Of a stretch of 64,000 nt of DNA, positions 20,713-33,224 are shown in pieces. The notes below the pieces were generated by a model. That model saw only the letters and a program-made list of their open reading frames with translations. It was not told where the DNA came from and searched no databases. The DNA lies in contig NC_089494.1 in assembly GCF_036850765.1 (NCBI RefSeq), forward strand, positions 60,033,809-60,097,808, in the 5' to 3' direction. This stretch comes from Saccopteryx bilineata (lineage: Eukaryota; Chordata; Mammalia; Chiroptera; Emballonuridae). The position numbers and the translations under genes are program-made. Numbering within the stretch: position 1 is the stretch's first letter; every line of letters starts with the position of its first letter.

Positions 20713-22055
20713 ACTGGGGAAACCAAAATCCAACAAGTAGAGGTAAGCCCCAAAAATGGATGAGAATGGTAAGAGCCAGGGACTGTGTACTCAGGCAAGA
20801 GAAACAGATCAATATGAGAGGCAAAGGAGAATGTGTCCTTGAAATGTCAGAAGGCATCTACGGCTTCATGGATGAACTGAACTGACTCAAAGATACTGAG
20901 CTGGTACTGACACCAATCCTGTTCTAGCAAGCTTTTGAGAAAGAATCAGGAATCCGCTGAGGGATGGTCTATGCTCAAACCTTTCTTCATTGTAGCCAGG
21001 GAAACAGAATCATCAGCACCATATGGATTCACTTTTTCTCCCTGAGTGATGGTTCCTTTGCTTCCCACACAGGCTAATTTATGCTGGAAAGAATCTATAA
21101 TGTGGGAGGTCTTTATTACTAAAAATTAAATCCAATAAAATGCAGATGTCCTGATGGTACCCACAAGCAAGCTGTCTTTGTAATAAATAGCCAACTGGAG
21201 AAAAATATATTTATGTATCTGTATTAGAACTACTGGCAACCTTAAAACTGATCTGTTTAAGATCACCACAATTAAGGAAAATATAAGAAAACAAGCATCT
21301 GCAATTTTTAAGAGTGAGGTTATAAAACAAAAGTGTTAGGGAATCCACATTACTGAAAGGATAATCACACAATTATTTAAAATAAAATATTAATGCATGA
21401 TATTAATAGTCTTATTGTTTGCCCTAATAAAATCATTCTTCTTACAAAGCTCTTCATCATAAGCATATTTTCATGTCTGTGATCTAGATTTTCTACTACT
21501 ATAATAAATAGAAGATATACAGCTTTTCTGTTCATCTGTTAACAGTTTTTACTTCTTTTGAACCAATGAAACTGTAGACAACTACAGGCATTCTAAGATA
21601 TGGGATTTACAAAGATATTTTTTAAAGGGTACAGAAATGTGGTAGCCATTTGTCCTATCTCTCAAGTCCTCCTTCTTCCATTTTGTTTAATTCCTAAGAA
21701 ATCATAACCAACCCAGGGCTAAGCTCTCACCTTTCTCTCACTTTCTGACCCCACCCTCTTGTGCGGTAGGCTAGCACACCCTCGCATAAACAACAGACAT
21801 ATTAGACTACACTTTGGGAAATATCTACATTTATTGATTATAGTGGGCCTGGATTCTTCAACTGGTTGTCAAAAGTAGTTAAAATAGTAAATTTCAAAAT
21901 TATTCAGCCAAATTGGGCAGAATATGTATATTGCCTTACTTCCATAGCTTTATATTATTATTGGCAGTTGAGTCTTTTAACTGTATCTACTAAGGGTACT
22001 CTTCACTGGTGGTGAAGACTAGTGAGGACTTTTCTGGTTGCAAGTTATAAACGCA
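20713..22055. other. Unassigned intergenic sequence
   Basis: 1.3 kb without recognised repeats or genes, a place to look for conserved regulatory DNA upstream of MTX2. Confidence 0.45.
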
Positions 22056-22061
22056 CAATTA

Positions 22062-22388
22062 GCCCTGGCTGGTTGGCTCAGTGGTAGAGTGTCGGTATAT
22101 GGATGTCCCAGGTTCAATTCCCAATCAGGGCACACAGGAGAAGCACCCATCTGCTTCTCCACCCCTACACCCTCTCTCTTTTCTCCTCCTGCAGCCATAG
22201 CTTGATTGGAGTGAGTTGGCCCCTGTTGCTGAGGTTGGCTTCATGGCCTCTACCTCAGGTGCTCAGAAGAACTCATTAGCTAAGCAGTGAATCAACACCC
22301 CAGATGGGCAGATCATCGCCCCCTAGTGGGCTTGCCAGTTGGGGCTCATGCAATAGTCTGTCTGCCTCCCCTCCTCTCACTGAATACA
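22062..22388 (+). mobile_element. SINE-A, old copy with CTCF-like core
   Basis: GCCCTGGCTGGTTGGCTCAG head, B-box GGTTCAATTCC, 'gcttctccacccc', then GCCCCCTAGTGG at 22,318-22,329, whose complement CCACTAGGGGGC fits the CTCF core. Tail merges into a CA repeat (about 22,386-22,410). Confidence 0.88.
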
Positions 22389-22410
22389 CACATATACACA
22401 CACACACACT

Positions 22411-23772
22411 TAAACCTAGCTTAAGCAAATTTAAGTTTATTGCCTCATTATGGGCAGAAAAGACACCAGGGTAATTCAAAGACTGAATGAAGAACTCTAG
22501 GAACCAGGACATTACTGCTTCAGCTTGCTGTCTCTCTGTCCACCTTTCATCTCCATTCAACTTCATTCTTTTTAACTGAAGACACACCTTCTCCCAGGTG
22601 ACAGGAAAAATAGCTGCCAGCAGCACCAACTTGACATCTTAGCTTGGCAATCCCACCATCCACATATTAATCCTACAGAAAAATTAAAATTGGATGGTCT
22701 CACCTCTGGATTAAATATTTTGTCCAAGTGAATGAGTTCAATGATTAACCAGGCCAGGAAGGAATGAAACCTGTTTTAAGAAGGAAAATGGGAGAAAAGC
22801 TCTAGGCAGCCAAAACCATAGCATCACAGACTGCAATAAGAATCAAGAGTGCTATACTGTGGCTACTACTTGTTCTAAAACTAGAGAAGTCATTTAAGCT
22901 CTTTAATATTTTTCACTTCATATAGGGAGTATTCGGATGACAGAAGGGGAGGGAAATTCAGATGATTGTGTTAACTAAAAGAAAGAGCTGAGGATACCTT
23001 CAACAGAATTATTATATTTATTATTTATATGTTTATTATTTTATTATATTTATGTGAAAATACTTAATGTAAATGTAATGAGCTAACTCGACCTTAAATC
23101 ACTATAGCAGCAAACTTACAGGTTTCAAAGCAAAACAATAAAAACTGATACACAACTGTCTTCTAGTGTATATGTTACCCTTCCAGAGCTGACTCACAAG
23201 TATATACATTCTCTGATGCTATAAATAATATGTGTTAATATAACAACATGAAAAACATGAATGATGCAATGTTAAATAAAAACAGCAGAATGCAAAATGT
23301 ATTTTGTTATGAATACAACTGTATAAAAACATGTATATAAAAAAACTGGGTGGGTTTCTCAAATGTGTTATATCCTTGGTTGACTTCTACTGTTTGCTAC
23401 GGAATGTGTTGAGTGAACAGGGAGAAACTGGTAAACTTAGTAGACTGGTTATAGACACGCTTGCTTTTGATAATGGTTTGGCATTGGTTTTAAACTTCAT
23501 CTGAGCCCTCATATTTACCTAATAACCTCTTAAACAAAGCTTAAGAGTTGGCGATAGGAATTAAGGAGCTGGAAGCAAAAGTGTCTACTACATGAATGAC
23601 ACAAACAACTGGTAGAGATGGGCCAAAGCAGAAATTTGGAAGGACTCCTTAGCACCGGGAGCCATTTTGAGAAAAAGGTCCCCATGATGGGGAGACAGGC
23701 CACCTCTGATGTAAAGTCACATCTAGAAGTTATGCCAAATAACAGAGCCACCACTATTTTCCATTGCCTTCT
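22411..23772. other. Unassigned intergenic sequence
   Basis: No clear repeat family. 23,000-23,060 is a pure A/T run. 23,530-23,760 has an open frame on each strand (72-74 codons) with no recognisable product. Confidence 0.45.
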
Positions 23773-23862
23773 TTCTAAATTAGAATCAGTATTAGAGCAT
23801 AAAATTTATTTATTTAGTCAGTTAGACATCAGGTAATTAATTATTGAACCTCAAATTGTAAT
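23773..23862 (+). repeat. Spaced direct duplication, copy 1
   Basis: TTCTAAATTAGAATCAGTAT...AGACATCAGGTAATTAATTATTGAACC...CAAATTGTA. A second copy lies at 24,363-24,444. Rich in TAAT cores. Confidence 0.85.
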
Positions 23863-23943
23863 GCTGAGCCCTCAATAGATCATGAAGTTACTATTGTGAG
23901 CAAAATTCGGTGTCTGCTCTGTATTACAAATCTATCTGAGCAT

Positions 23944-24129
23944 GCCCTGTAGTGGTGCAGTGGATAAAATGTTGAACTGGAATGCTGAGGTTGCTGGTTC
24001 AAAACCCTAGGCTTGCCTGGTCAAGGCACATACGAGAAGCAACTACTAGGAGTTGATACTTCCCACTAATCTCCAGCCTTTATCCTTCTCTCTCCTCTCT
24101 CTAAAATCAATAAATAAAATCTTTTTAAA
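23944..24129 (+). mobile_element. SINE-C copy, between the two duplicate copies
   Basis: GCCCTGTAGTGGTGCAGTGG, 'aatgctgaggttgctggttc', 'aggcttgcctggtcaaggca', CT-rich end, AATAAATAAAAT tail. Confidence 0.88.
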
Positions 24130-24362
24130 GTATCTGTCTGAGAAGATGGATTCAATTGAGAAGATGCACAAGCAAGCAAGCCATTTCAACACAGAGTAAT
24201 AAGGTCTATGCATGTCCAAAGCTACTTAAAGTCATAGGCAATCTCCTTTAAAACATATTTTAAGTTATTGTGTTGTCATAGTTACAACTCTGGTGTAAGC
24301 AAAATGCCTTTGCCAGAATACCAAATGTTTTTCTAAAATTTAGATGTATGAAAACTCCTTGA

Positions 24363-24444
24363 TTCTAAATTAGAATCAGCATTAGAGCATGAGATTTATT
24401 TATGCAGTCAGACATCAGGTAATTATTAAACCCCAAATTGTAGT
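24363..24444 (+). repeat. Spaced direct duplication, copy 2
   Basis: TTCTAAATTAGAATCAGCAT...AGACATCAGGTAATTATTAAACC...CAAATTGTA, about 590 bp after copy 1. Differs by a few substitutions and small deletions (GTTA and one TAAT unit). Confidence 0.85.
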
Positions 24445-25755
24445 GGGCTGGTGTCAAGCATACCTTCGATAACTCAACAACTCATCAAATATGTTAACAT
24501 TCAAAGAGGTAATGAACAAGCATATTTTATCACATGTTTGCACTTCACAATCTCTTAGAAGCACAGCATGTTTCTGTTCATGACATGACAATTCTTTTTT
24601 TTCCTTTCTAGATAAAATGAAAAATCTCACTAAATAAGTCTTCAAAACTAAAAACAACCATCTTTAGCTGTTCCTCAGCTCAAATTTCAGTGTGAAATAT
24701 TTAGTATCCTGCCAGCTTTCTTTAAAACAAAATAAAACAAAACAAAACAGTACTCCAGAAATAAAACACAGGACCTCAAAAGGTATAGGAACAAGTAATG
24801 TTGGGTAGCAACACCTCTTGCCAGTCATAGCAATGGTTTCCATTTTCTCTCTAGAAAAATTGTAATAAGTGACTGAATATTACTCTCTTCACTGGGTTCA
24901 GTCACATGAACCCATGTGAGTTTTATCTAGATCTTCTATTTAGTTCTGTCTGTATTTCAGAATCTAATTTCAAGTATAAAAATTACAAAACAACATCTGC
25001 CTTTGCTTTGTTTCAAATTGTATTTCTAATAATTGCAGTGTCATCAGGCTACTATCTCAATTCAGGAAATAAAGGTATTGCATGTGAAGCATTCAAAGAA
25101 CATTAGTTGCATCTAAACTGCAATCTAAGGCTGATGTATTAAAACCTCAAATATAAAGGACTTTCGCTAGCTTAATAGATAAGTATTTAATTTCTCCACA
25201 TAGGACTCCCTCACCCAGTTTTCTCTAAAGGATTTCCCACCCCTGAGGAAGAAGAATTTGCCTATCTAATGCACCTATGTAAGTGTAGTTGTACGTATTC
25301 ATAAACACAAAAATGAAAAACAAAGAATCCCAGGATCTTAAAATGAGATGAAGACAAAGTGAGTGAAGATGATACCTACAAGAATAAATTTTCAAATAAT
25401 AATAATAAATTTACTTTGTATTTAATAACAGTTTAAAAGTCATATAAGTTATCTATGTATTTTTCTTATGATAAACTAAAAATATATCTTTTAGCTTTTT
25501 TTAATGACCAGTATCATGTTGAAGTATATGGTCACAGCAAGACATAGGCTTTTAGAAAAAGAATGACACACTGGAAAGTGCTTTAAGCTTACCAGCCCTG
25601 CCTGATCATGGTATAGCAAGAAAGCATATTAAGGAAAGTAAAAGTTGGATAAAAGGGCACCGATAACAGGCCTAAAATTAAAATTAATATCATAACCTTC
25701 CCAGTATTTTTAAAATTTAAGTTCTTGAGTATTAAAGTATGTATTGCGGATAGTT
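24445..25755. other. Unassigned AT-rich intergenic sequence
   Basis: Nothing recognised; contains AAAACAAAATAAAACAAAAC at 24,724-24,746. Confidence 0.45.
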
Positions 25756-25759
25756 GAAG

Positions 25760-27330
25760 TTGTGTCCTACTTTATTTGTTTTTAACTTTTGTTTTGGATG
25801 TTAGATTTATAGAAAAGTAGCAAAAATTATAGAATTCCTTCCCATCTACCCTTCACTCAGTTTTATCTAATGTTAATAACTAATAGTAAAATATAATGCT
25901 GTATTTTATAAAAATACAAAATTGTATTTGAAAATGTAATGCATTTATATTTGTAAAATGTATGTGTATTTTTAAATGTAAAAATAAAATCACTGAAACC
26001 AAGAAATGAACATTGATGGTGTACCATTAACTAATCTCCAGACCTTATGCTGATTGCTCCAGTTTTCTCACTCACTTCCTGTTTCTTCTCCAGGCTCCAA
26101 TGGTACATTTAGTTGTCTAGTCTCCTGTCTCTCCAAGATGTGACAGTTTCTCAGTTTTTCTTTTCTTTGACTTCCATGACATTGACACTTTTGAAAAATA
26201 TTGGTCAGTTATTTTATAGAATGTTTCTCAATTTGGGTTTCTCTGCTATATCCATGATAAATTGAGGTTGTGTTTTGGCAAGAGCATCACAGAAGTGATA
26301 TTGTGCCTTTTTTTAAGTAGATCATATTGGCGTACAAGTAATATATCTTATAACTGGTCATATTAAATTAGATAACATAGTAGTGTCTGTGAGTTTTCTC
26401 TACTGTACAGTTATGAATTTTTTGTAATTAATAAGTACATTGTGGGAGATACATTGAGACTATGCAAAAGTGCTCTTTCTAATCAGACTGTTGTCCACTA
26501 ATTTTAGCATCCACCGATGGTTCTTGTCTGCAACAATTATTACTTTGTTGTTTACCAAATGGTGATTTTCTATTTTTATCATTCCTTCTACACTTATTAG
26601 AATCTTACTGCAAGGAAAAGCTGGCTTTCTCCTAGTTAGTTAGTTAGTTAGTTATATCAGTATGGGTTCATGGATATTTGTTTTACTCTATTGGTTAGAA
26701 TCCAAAGCTGTTATTGTTTATTTTATTGCTCAAATTTCTCCAGATTAGTCTATTGGTACATTTTCCAAGTTGATTCCTGTGTCTTTTCAAAGGCTTTTAT
26801 CGTTGTTTGAACATTTCCTTATTTTCTGGCACTAGAAAATTTTCCTTATTTTCTGACCCTAGACGATGTTTCTCACTTTGTATTTTCCCAACCCCCACCA
26901 TGGAATCAACCATTTTCCAAGGAACTTTGGTTTCTTTTAGTGAAGCATAATATTTAGAAACCAAGATCTGGTTGTCTGGTATGCCAGATGATGCTAGATG
27001 TCCTTGCTTCCAGCCCACTCAGTGGACAAAGGTAGGAAAGATATGTGTGTATTGTAATGCATGCACACATACATCTATATTTAGTTTTAAAACTGAGTGT
27101 GTATTATAGTGTATACATATGTGCATATATGTATATGTGTGTATCTATAATATATATAACCATAAATTCATGCCGACATCTTCAGTTTTAACCCAACACC
27201 ACAGAATTCATTCCAGCCTTCTCCCTTCCCTTCCTTGTAACTTCTTTCTCTTCAGACAGTGAGAAACTTGACTTTCATAATCTACAATATATCTTCTTAT
27301 TTGTTCAGTCATAGTATATATAAGTAGTTT
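25760..27330. mobile_element. Ancient L1-associated noncoding repeat
   Basis: Long colinear match in memory to a common old L1 (L1M-type) noncoding segment: 'cttcactcagttttatctaatgtta', 'catttagttgtctagtctcc', 'tgacagtttctcagtttttc', 'tagaatgtttctcaatttgggtt', 'gcatccaccgatggttcttg', 'tggatatttgttttactcta' and 'gaaaccaagatctgg'. Holds a (TTAG)5 run at 26,633-26,654. Orientation not fixed. Confidence 0.65.
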
Positions 27331-27589
27331 CAAAATCACAAACCCATTTCCCCACAAGAAATAAATTTACTAAGTAGAGAACAATATTTCCGTTCAGGGT
27401 TTTTGGCTTTAGCTTTACAGTTTATAGTCAAAAAATTATTTTCCAAAGTTAGTTAGGTTAGTTCTTTTCTTTCCTACCCATTTCATGTGATTATATTATT
27501 TATTTAATACGCTTAGCTTCATGTATTACTCTTCATGTTCCATTTGAGGTCCCCTCCAAATAAAATAATTTTAATTATTTATTAATTAA

Positions 27590-28005
27590 AATTATAAAGA
27601 GAGCATGGGAGATTTTGCCGTAGTTCTCAGAGTCAAAAGACACACAAGGCAGTGTCACTCTTCCCTCGTTTCTACTACACATTCTTCCTGTTCATTTCTA
27701 TCTACTCCCTGTCAGTAACCAATTTTATTATTTCTGGTTTATCCTTCCTGAATTACTTTTGCACAAATTAGCAGATAATTACTTATTTCTTAAACTCTCC
27801 TTCCTTTTTACATGATGTAGTTTATCTTATTATGTCTTTCTTTTCTCATAATTTTGAATGTTATCCTAGACCTGGATAGTCTTGCATGTTGACTTTTCTA
27901 CATAAACTTTAATATCAACTTGTACACCTTCATTTAAAAAGTTTGCTGGTATTTTTATAAGATTTGCCTTAAATCTGTAAATCAATTTAAGGAGAACTGA
28001 CATCT
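27590..28005 (-). mobile_element. Old L1, antisense, part 1
   Basis: 'ctggtatttttataagatttgccttaaatctgtaaatcaatttaaggagaactgacatct' parallels the antisense L1 ORF2 region. Broken by the SINE-A that follows. Confidence 0.6.
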
Positions 28006-28373
28006 CTTTTTTTTTTTTCCTTCTTTTCCAAGCGAGAAAAGGGGAAATAGAGAGACAGACTCCTGCGTGCCCCAGTTGGGATCCACACAGCAATACTTGG
28101 GTCAATGCTCTGTCTATCTGGGACCATGCTCACAGAGAGCTATTTTTAGTGCCTGAGACTGAGGCTCCATGGAGCCATTTTCAGCACCTAGGCAGATGTG
28201 CTCTAACCATTTAAGCCAATCAAGCCATGGCTGTGGAAGGGGAAGATAGAGAGAAAGGGATAGGGGGTGGAAAAGTAGATGGTCTCCTCTCCTGTGTACC
28301 CTGATCAGGAATCAAACTTGGGACATCCACACACTGGGCTGATTCTCTACCACAGAGCCAACTGGCCAGGGCC
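28006..28373 (-). mobile_element. SINE-A, inserted in L1
   Basis: Reverse SINE-A ending CAGAGCCAACTGGCCAGGGC. 13-bp target duplication AGAACTGACATCT (27,993-28,005; right copy AAGAACTGACATCT at 28,374). Diverged from young copies. Confidence 0.9.
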
Positions 28374-28610
28374 AAGAACTGACATCTTTATAATGTTGAC
28401 TCATCTTATCCAAGAATAGAGGATGTCTTTTCATTTGTTCAAGACTCCATTTTTGGCTTTCAGGAATGCTTTAAATTTTTCACATCTAGGTTTTATACAT
28501 TTCTTATTAAGTTTACTCCTGAGCATGTAATCATCTTTATTAGATGTTAGAATGGGGTTTTCTCTAACTTTATGGACTATAACTGCTTATTGTCTGTGTA
28601 TATACACAGA
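28374..28610 (-). mobile_element. Old L1, antisense, part 2
   Basis: 'aatgttgactcatcttatccaagaatagaggatgtctttt' and 'ttatacatttcttattaag' continue the antisense L1 from before the SINE. Confidence 0.65.
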
Positions 28611-28639
28611 AAGGGATACATACTGTATTGTGGGAAGAG

Positions 28640-29020
28640 AAGTGGAGACATGATGAGTTTCAGGTGGCGGCAGAATATACAACTGAAAGTGTTCTAGAGA
28701 TATTTGGAGATGCAGGCTTAGAGTTAGGAGTAATATTAAGGGTTGGGCATCTTATTTTTTAATCCGTATATGGGTGATGATTGAAACCAGGAGAAGAAAT
28801 GTGATCCCAAAGGAAGAAAGTCATTTAAAAAGTAATAAAGTGAGTTGAAGCCTGAACCTTGCAGAATACCCAGGTTTGGTACACGGACAGGTGGTATGAG
28901 AAACATCAGAATGAGGAAAGGCACAGAGGCTGAGAGAGAAGGTCCAGAAAGTAAAAGTGGGCCTCTATGATAGAAGCAGGAAAGACAATGAGGCCAAGCA
29001 AATGCCATTAGATGGAAGTA
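28640..29020 (-). mobile_element. L2 reverse-transcriptase relic, antisense
   Basis: 'gatgcaggcttagagttagg', 'gggtgatgattgaaaccagg', 'ttgcagaatacccaggtttgg' parallel the antisense of the L2 RT region (CR1-clade LINE). Full of indels. Confidence 0.5.
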
Positions 29021-29105
29021 ATCTCAGTGTTTTCCAAAGCTTGGTCCCCAGCATTCTAGTTTCTTCAGGATGATAATACATATTGTCCAAAAAGTGTTAT
29101 GGGAG

Positions 29106-29223
29106 GCCTGACCTGTGGTGGTACAGTGGATAAAGTGTCAACCTGGAACGCTGAGGTCGCTGCTTCAAAACCCTGGGCTTGCCTGGTCAAGGCACATATG
29201 GGAGTTGATGCTTCCTGCTCCTC

Positions 29224-29257
<34 letters not shown>

Positions 29258-29330
29258 CTTCTCTCTCTCTCTCTCCAATAAAAATGAATAAATAAAATCT
29301 TTAAAAAAATTAAAAAATAAAATAGTTTTA
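29106..29330 (+). mobile_element. SINE-C copy
   Basis: GCCTGACCTGTGGTGGTACAGTGG head, 'aacgctgaggtcgc', 'ggcacatatgggagttgatg', (CT)n run at 29,231-29,275 and A-rich tail. Target duplication AAAAAGTGTTATG at about 29,089 and 29,331. Confidence 0.92.
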
Positions 29331-29344
29331 AAAAAGTGTTATGA

Positions 29345-31595
29345 GGATCAAATACTTTGGAAAACACTGCATTAATCCAAATTAAACAGGTTTTCCTCCT
29401 GCAGGACTTCTCAGAGCTATTAAAATGTTCCAATGAATTATAAATTTCCTAAAAGAGAATAGTATGCAAATTTCTACACATTTTTTTAAACCAACTAACC
29501 TTAAATTTTTTTAACCAATCATTTTTTCCAAAAGCATTTCTCAGGATGAGATGTCTGTAAACCAATGTTCCTTAGTCTCTTTTCCTTAGTCTCTTCTCTG
29601 GTGTCAAAGTCAAACACAGAATCCAGAAATTTCATTTTTATTTTACAGAAAAAAGGAACTTTCTAACTCTAGAAGATTGCCACAAAGTCCTCCTAGTGTT
29701 TCACACCACAGCCCAAGCTGAACAGCATGCTGAATACTGCTCTCAAGCTGGTACCTGAGGCCAAAGACAGCAAGAGGCTGTCCTGGGGGCGGGAGGGCCT
29801 TGGCTGCGGGGAGAACAAGGAGCCATTTCCGGGAGCCTTCAGAAACTCACATGCAATCTGGCACACGGTTCCCAAGGAGTCCAACCCAGAGGATTGAATA
29901 GACTCTGTGGTTCTCAGAAGCAGACACTCAACCCTGGCCATCCAGCAGCTCTTCCCTGAAGGGAGCAGCTCCTGCTAGGGCCTGTCCGGCCTGAGCCGGT
30001 AGATGGGCAATAAACATGGCAGGTGGTTCAAGGCTGACTGGAATTCCATCTCTCAAACAGAAAACATTCCAAACTCAAAAACTTTTAATTTCACTTTAAA
30101 TTTCCTAGAGTGAATAATCACTCCTCAAAAAAAAAAAAATACTTCATCAGCAAGGGAATTGTGCCTCTCTTAATAAACACTTTAAAAGAAACTATTGTGA
30201 CAGTGGAAGCCAATAGGAAAGAGCTGGATGAATTTATCATAAATCTGTTCATTGAGATATAGCATTAATTTAAATAGAAGTTATATTGCATGCAAAAAGA
30301 AATATTTTGCATGATGTTTTGTAGTACATTAAAGGGGGGTGACAATTGCTTTATTACCAGACACTAATGCAAGATTCTTTCTTTTTTAAGTCCTAAAGAC
30401 ATTTCACAATCTAGAGATACATGTATATATAAATGCAGTCATATATACCAGTGCCTGCCGAATAGAACTTCACCCAACTTTAGATCCTAAATTTGCTAAA
30501 GTTCTGAGCTAGTCCTAACTGAGCATATTGAATATCCTAGAAGCATATTGAAAACCTCATACCCATCAGTATGTGTAGTGTCTGAAATCAGTCTTGTTAT
30601 TCTGTCTGGTATCCAGAGCACCCATATTTCAAACCCTAAACTACATCTCCCCTGTCCCCTAAATTCGTTCATGCCTAATCTGCATTACAGGACTTCTTTC
30701 CCAATTTGTTTTGTAATCCATTTCTCTCCTAGGATATTTATCTGCCCTAAAATCAAGCCCTTGACTACCATCTTGACAGTCACTCTACTCTTTGTTAACA
30801 GCTGTCATCCACCCCCACCAGCAGCATCACCACCACTGCCCCTACACTTTAGTGATTCTATCTATCCGATGGCTGGGGTCAAGTTTGCCTTTCCTCTGAG
30901 AGCACTACCTTTCAGGGGCTGGAGTGTTATGGAGGTGTCTAACCTGACACTGCTCCAAGCCCCTAGTATCCTTGCATGGGATAATAAACCCAAGATTCTA
31001 GGTTAACAAGACCAACATATGATATTTCCAGGGTGGCCATTCCTCCTCTTCCATTTTGGTTGAAACCATTTTGGTTTTCAATTCACTCTTCACTTTTGGT
31101 GTATAGAGCTGTTTTGTTTTATCCTGATTGCCAAAGGTTTTGTAATGAGAGTTTTTCAAGTTACCTAAACCACAATTCTGCTGGAACTAGAAGTGTAACT
31201 ATGCCTTTTTAATAACAAAAAAATTCAGATGGTAATTCTGTCAATATAATTATATTTTATTTAATATGATTTTTACATAAACAAATAGTCCTTCAAGAAA
31301 AATAATACAAGGCCTTACAGTGATGTACTTCAGAAAATATCTTACTGTATTTTATGTTTGTTATAGGTCAGAAGGCCAGAAGGCCTAGAATATAATTTCT
31401 GCTCTGTGAAATAATAAAATATCATTCATTTTCTATAACCTTTTCCCATAGTCTTGCTATATCCACGACCTCTCTGGTGTAGGCCATTATCTCATGCCAG
31501 AATTTATGAAATAGACTCTTAATTAATTTTATTTCCAGTCTCTTTCAACTCCAAATCATGCCACAGATAACCACTAGATTAATTCTCCTAAAATT
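29345..31595. other. Longest stretch poor in recognisable repeats
   Basis: 2.2 kb without a repeat I can name. 29,690-29,990 is a GC-richer block. 30,060-30,440 is AT-rich with TTGCATG and TTTATTAC motifs. The frame at 30,548-31,006 (152 codons, plus) is the longest outside repeats and CpG island, but has no motif or known relative. Confidence 0.5.
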
Positions 31596-31599
31596 CTTT

Positions 31600-31930
31600 G
31601 TGTTAAATAACATGCTTTCTACATATCTCTGATACTCCTCTACAAAACTTAGACATTTACTCACTGTATTCCTATACTACTTGTTAATTCTTCCTTCTAT
31701 TCATAATTCTCCTCTCATCTACATTGCCCTTCTTCCTTCTCTCTGCCTTTCCAAACTCCTGCACATTCTCAAATATTCTGTATAAATCTTCCATCTTGAG
31801 AAGTTCTTTCACCTACCTTCTTAACCCCTGGAAACAATCTTGGCCTCTTGAGTACACCTCTAGCACCTAACATCTGAAATACTTACTTAGCATTGATCAC
31901 ACAGAATACAGAAAATCTCCAATTTACAAA
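31600..31930 (+). mobile_element. L2 3' region
   Basis: 'ctttccaaactcctgcacattct' and 'gaagttctttcacctaccttctt...cctctagcacctaacat' fit the L2 3' end in sense orientation; diverged. Confidence 0.5.
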
Positions 31931-32214
31931 CAAGTTGTGTTCCAAAAGTATGTATCTTTGTAAATTGGCTTTTTGAAAAGACGAATTCAACTTTCCTCGG
32001 AAGTCAGATCACAAATGCTGGTTAGATTCTGAAGGAGGAATCACGGAAGTCTATCAGCCTTTGATGAAACTGAACCAAAGTATTAATAGTACCTATTCAA
32101 GAATCTATAGGTCAAACTTTATGCTGTCCAGGAAATGTAAAAGTGTAATTATTAATTTATTCCTCCTTTTTGATAAAGCATTAATTTCCACTCTTGGGCA
32201 AATTTCTACTTTAT

Positions 32215-32290
32215 GTAACATACATTTATTGAGCAATTACTGAGTGTCCGGTACTTCATAAATACATAGATCAATACAACCCTTGGCCTC
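32215..32290 (-). mobile_element. L2 3' end, antisense
   Basis: 'catttattgagcaattactgagtgtccgg' then 'cccttggcctcatt' match the reversed L2 terminus. Confidence 0.55.
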
Positions 32291-32374
32291 ATTATGGCCC
32301 CTTATCCCCACCACCTTTGCATGTGCAATCCTCCTCCATTTCGTCGTGCCTTTCTCCCAGGTCCCAGAGTCTCC

Positions 32375-32790
32375 GGCCTGATGACTGGATTATTGGAGGT
32401 AATGACATTCACCATGGTGGGAATTGCCAGAGAAAGCATGAGTTTGGTTTTGTTTGGTTTGGAGTTTTTTGGTGGCTATCTTGTTTTCTGTGTGTGATAG
32501 AAGTGGTTTCTGCTTTTGTTATATTTTGTTTGGGAGAAAGATGATGTGTTGGGGACAGATTCCTTGTTCTATTAGAACTTAAAGTTTGGCATGCTTGTAT
32601 GTTACCAGGTAAATATCTGCAAAGTAAAAAATGAAAGAAATAGACTTAGCTCTTCTGTGGCTAGGAAGTGACCTGGACCATAGCTGGAGATTTTGACTCA
32701 TCAGTGTACCAAAGGAATCATCATCATCATGGTTATGGATAAGATCAGTTTTGTGAGTATAGGTCACTCGAAGGTTTATTTTTCAAGTGC
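32375..32790 (-). mobile_element. L2 RT relic, antisense
   Basis: 'ggcctgatgactggattattggaggtaatgacattcaccatggtggg' and 'tttgactcatcagtgtaccaaagg' follow the antisense L2 RT order. Overlapping short frames are shadows. Confidence 0.55.
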
Positions 32791-32799
32791 TAGGCTATG

Positions 32800-32960
32800 T
32801 GATCTAGCTCTTTATTTTGTTTCTTCCTTGAGGGCATTTTACAACAGTAACTAGTCTGCTCCCTTAGGGCAAGATTTCCAATCCAGTTTATGCCCCATAA
32901 AGACTTGCACACTATATGGATTCAATAAATATTTGTCTATTATTCCACTGTGTCAATGTT
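32800..32960 (+). mobile_element. L2 3' end, sense
   Basis: 'ccttgagggcattttac', 'gacttgcacactatatggattcaataaatatttgtc' match the L2 3' terminus. Confidence 0.55.
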
Positions 32961-33224
32961 AGATTCTGAGACACATCAATAATTTCCCTAGGGTTAATAA
33001 AAGTAATTGTATACAGTTGGATAGTCTGATTTACCACAGGCAGACTAAATATAGCAATAATAGCTACCACATTTGCTAAAATAACAGCTAAGCTGCTATA
33101 CACAATTTGGGATTAAAGACCCACTAAATAATAACACAATTCTTTTTAGCCATATTGACCTACTCATTATTCCAAGGCAGGCATTGATTATTTTTGCTCC
33201 CATGGTTCTGATAACTCCATTTAC

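Noticed and set aside
30548..31006. 152-codon plus-strand frame
   Set aside because: No recognised motif, no splice or promoter context; low-complexity P/S/L content is consistent with chance. Kept only as a note.
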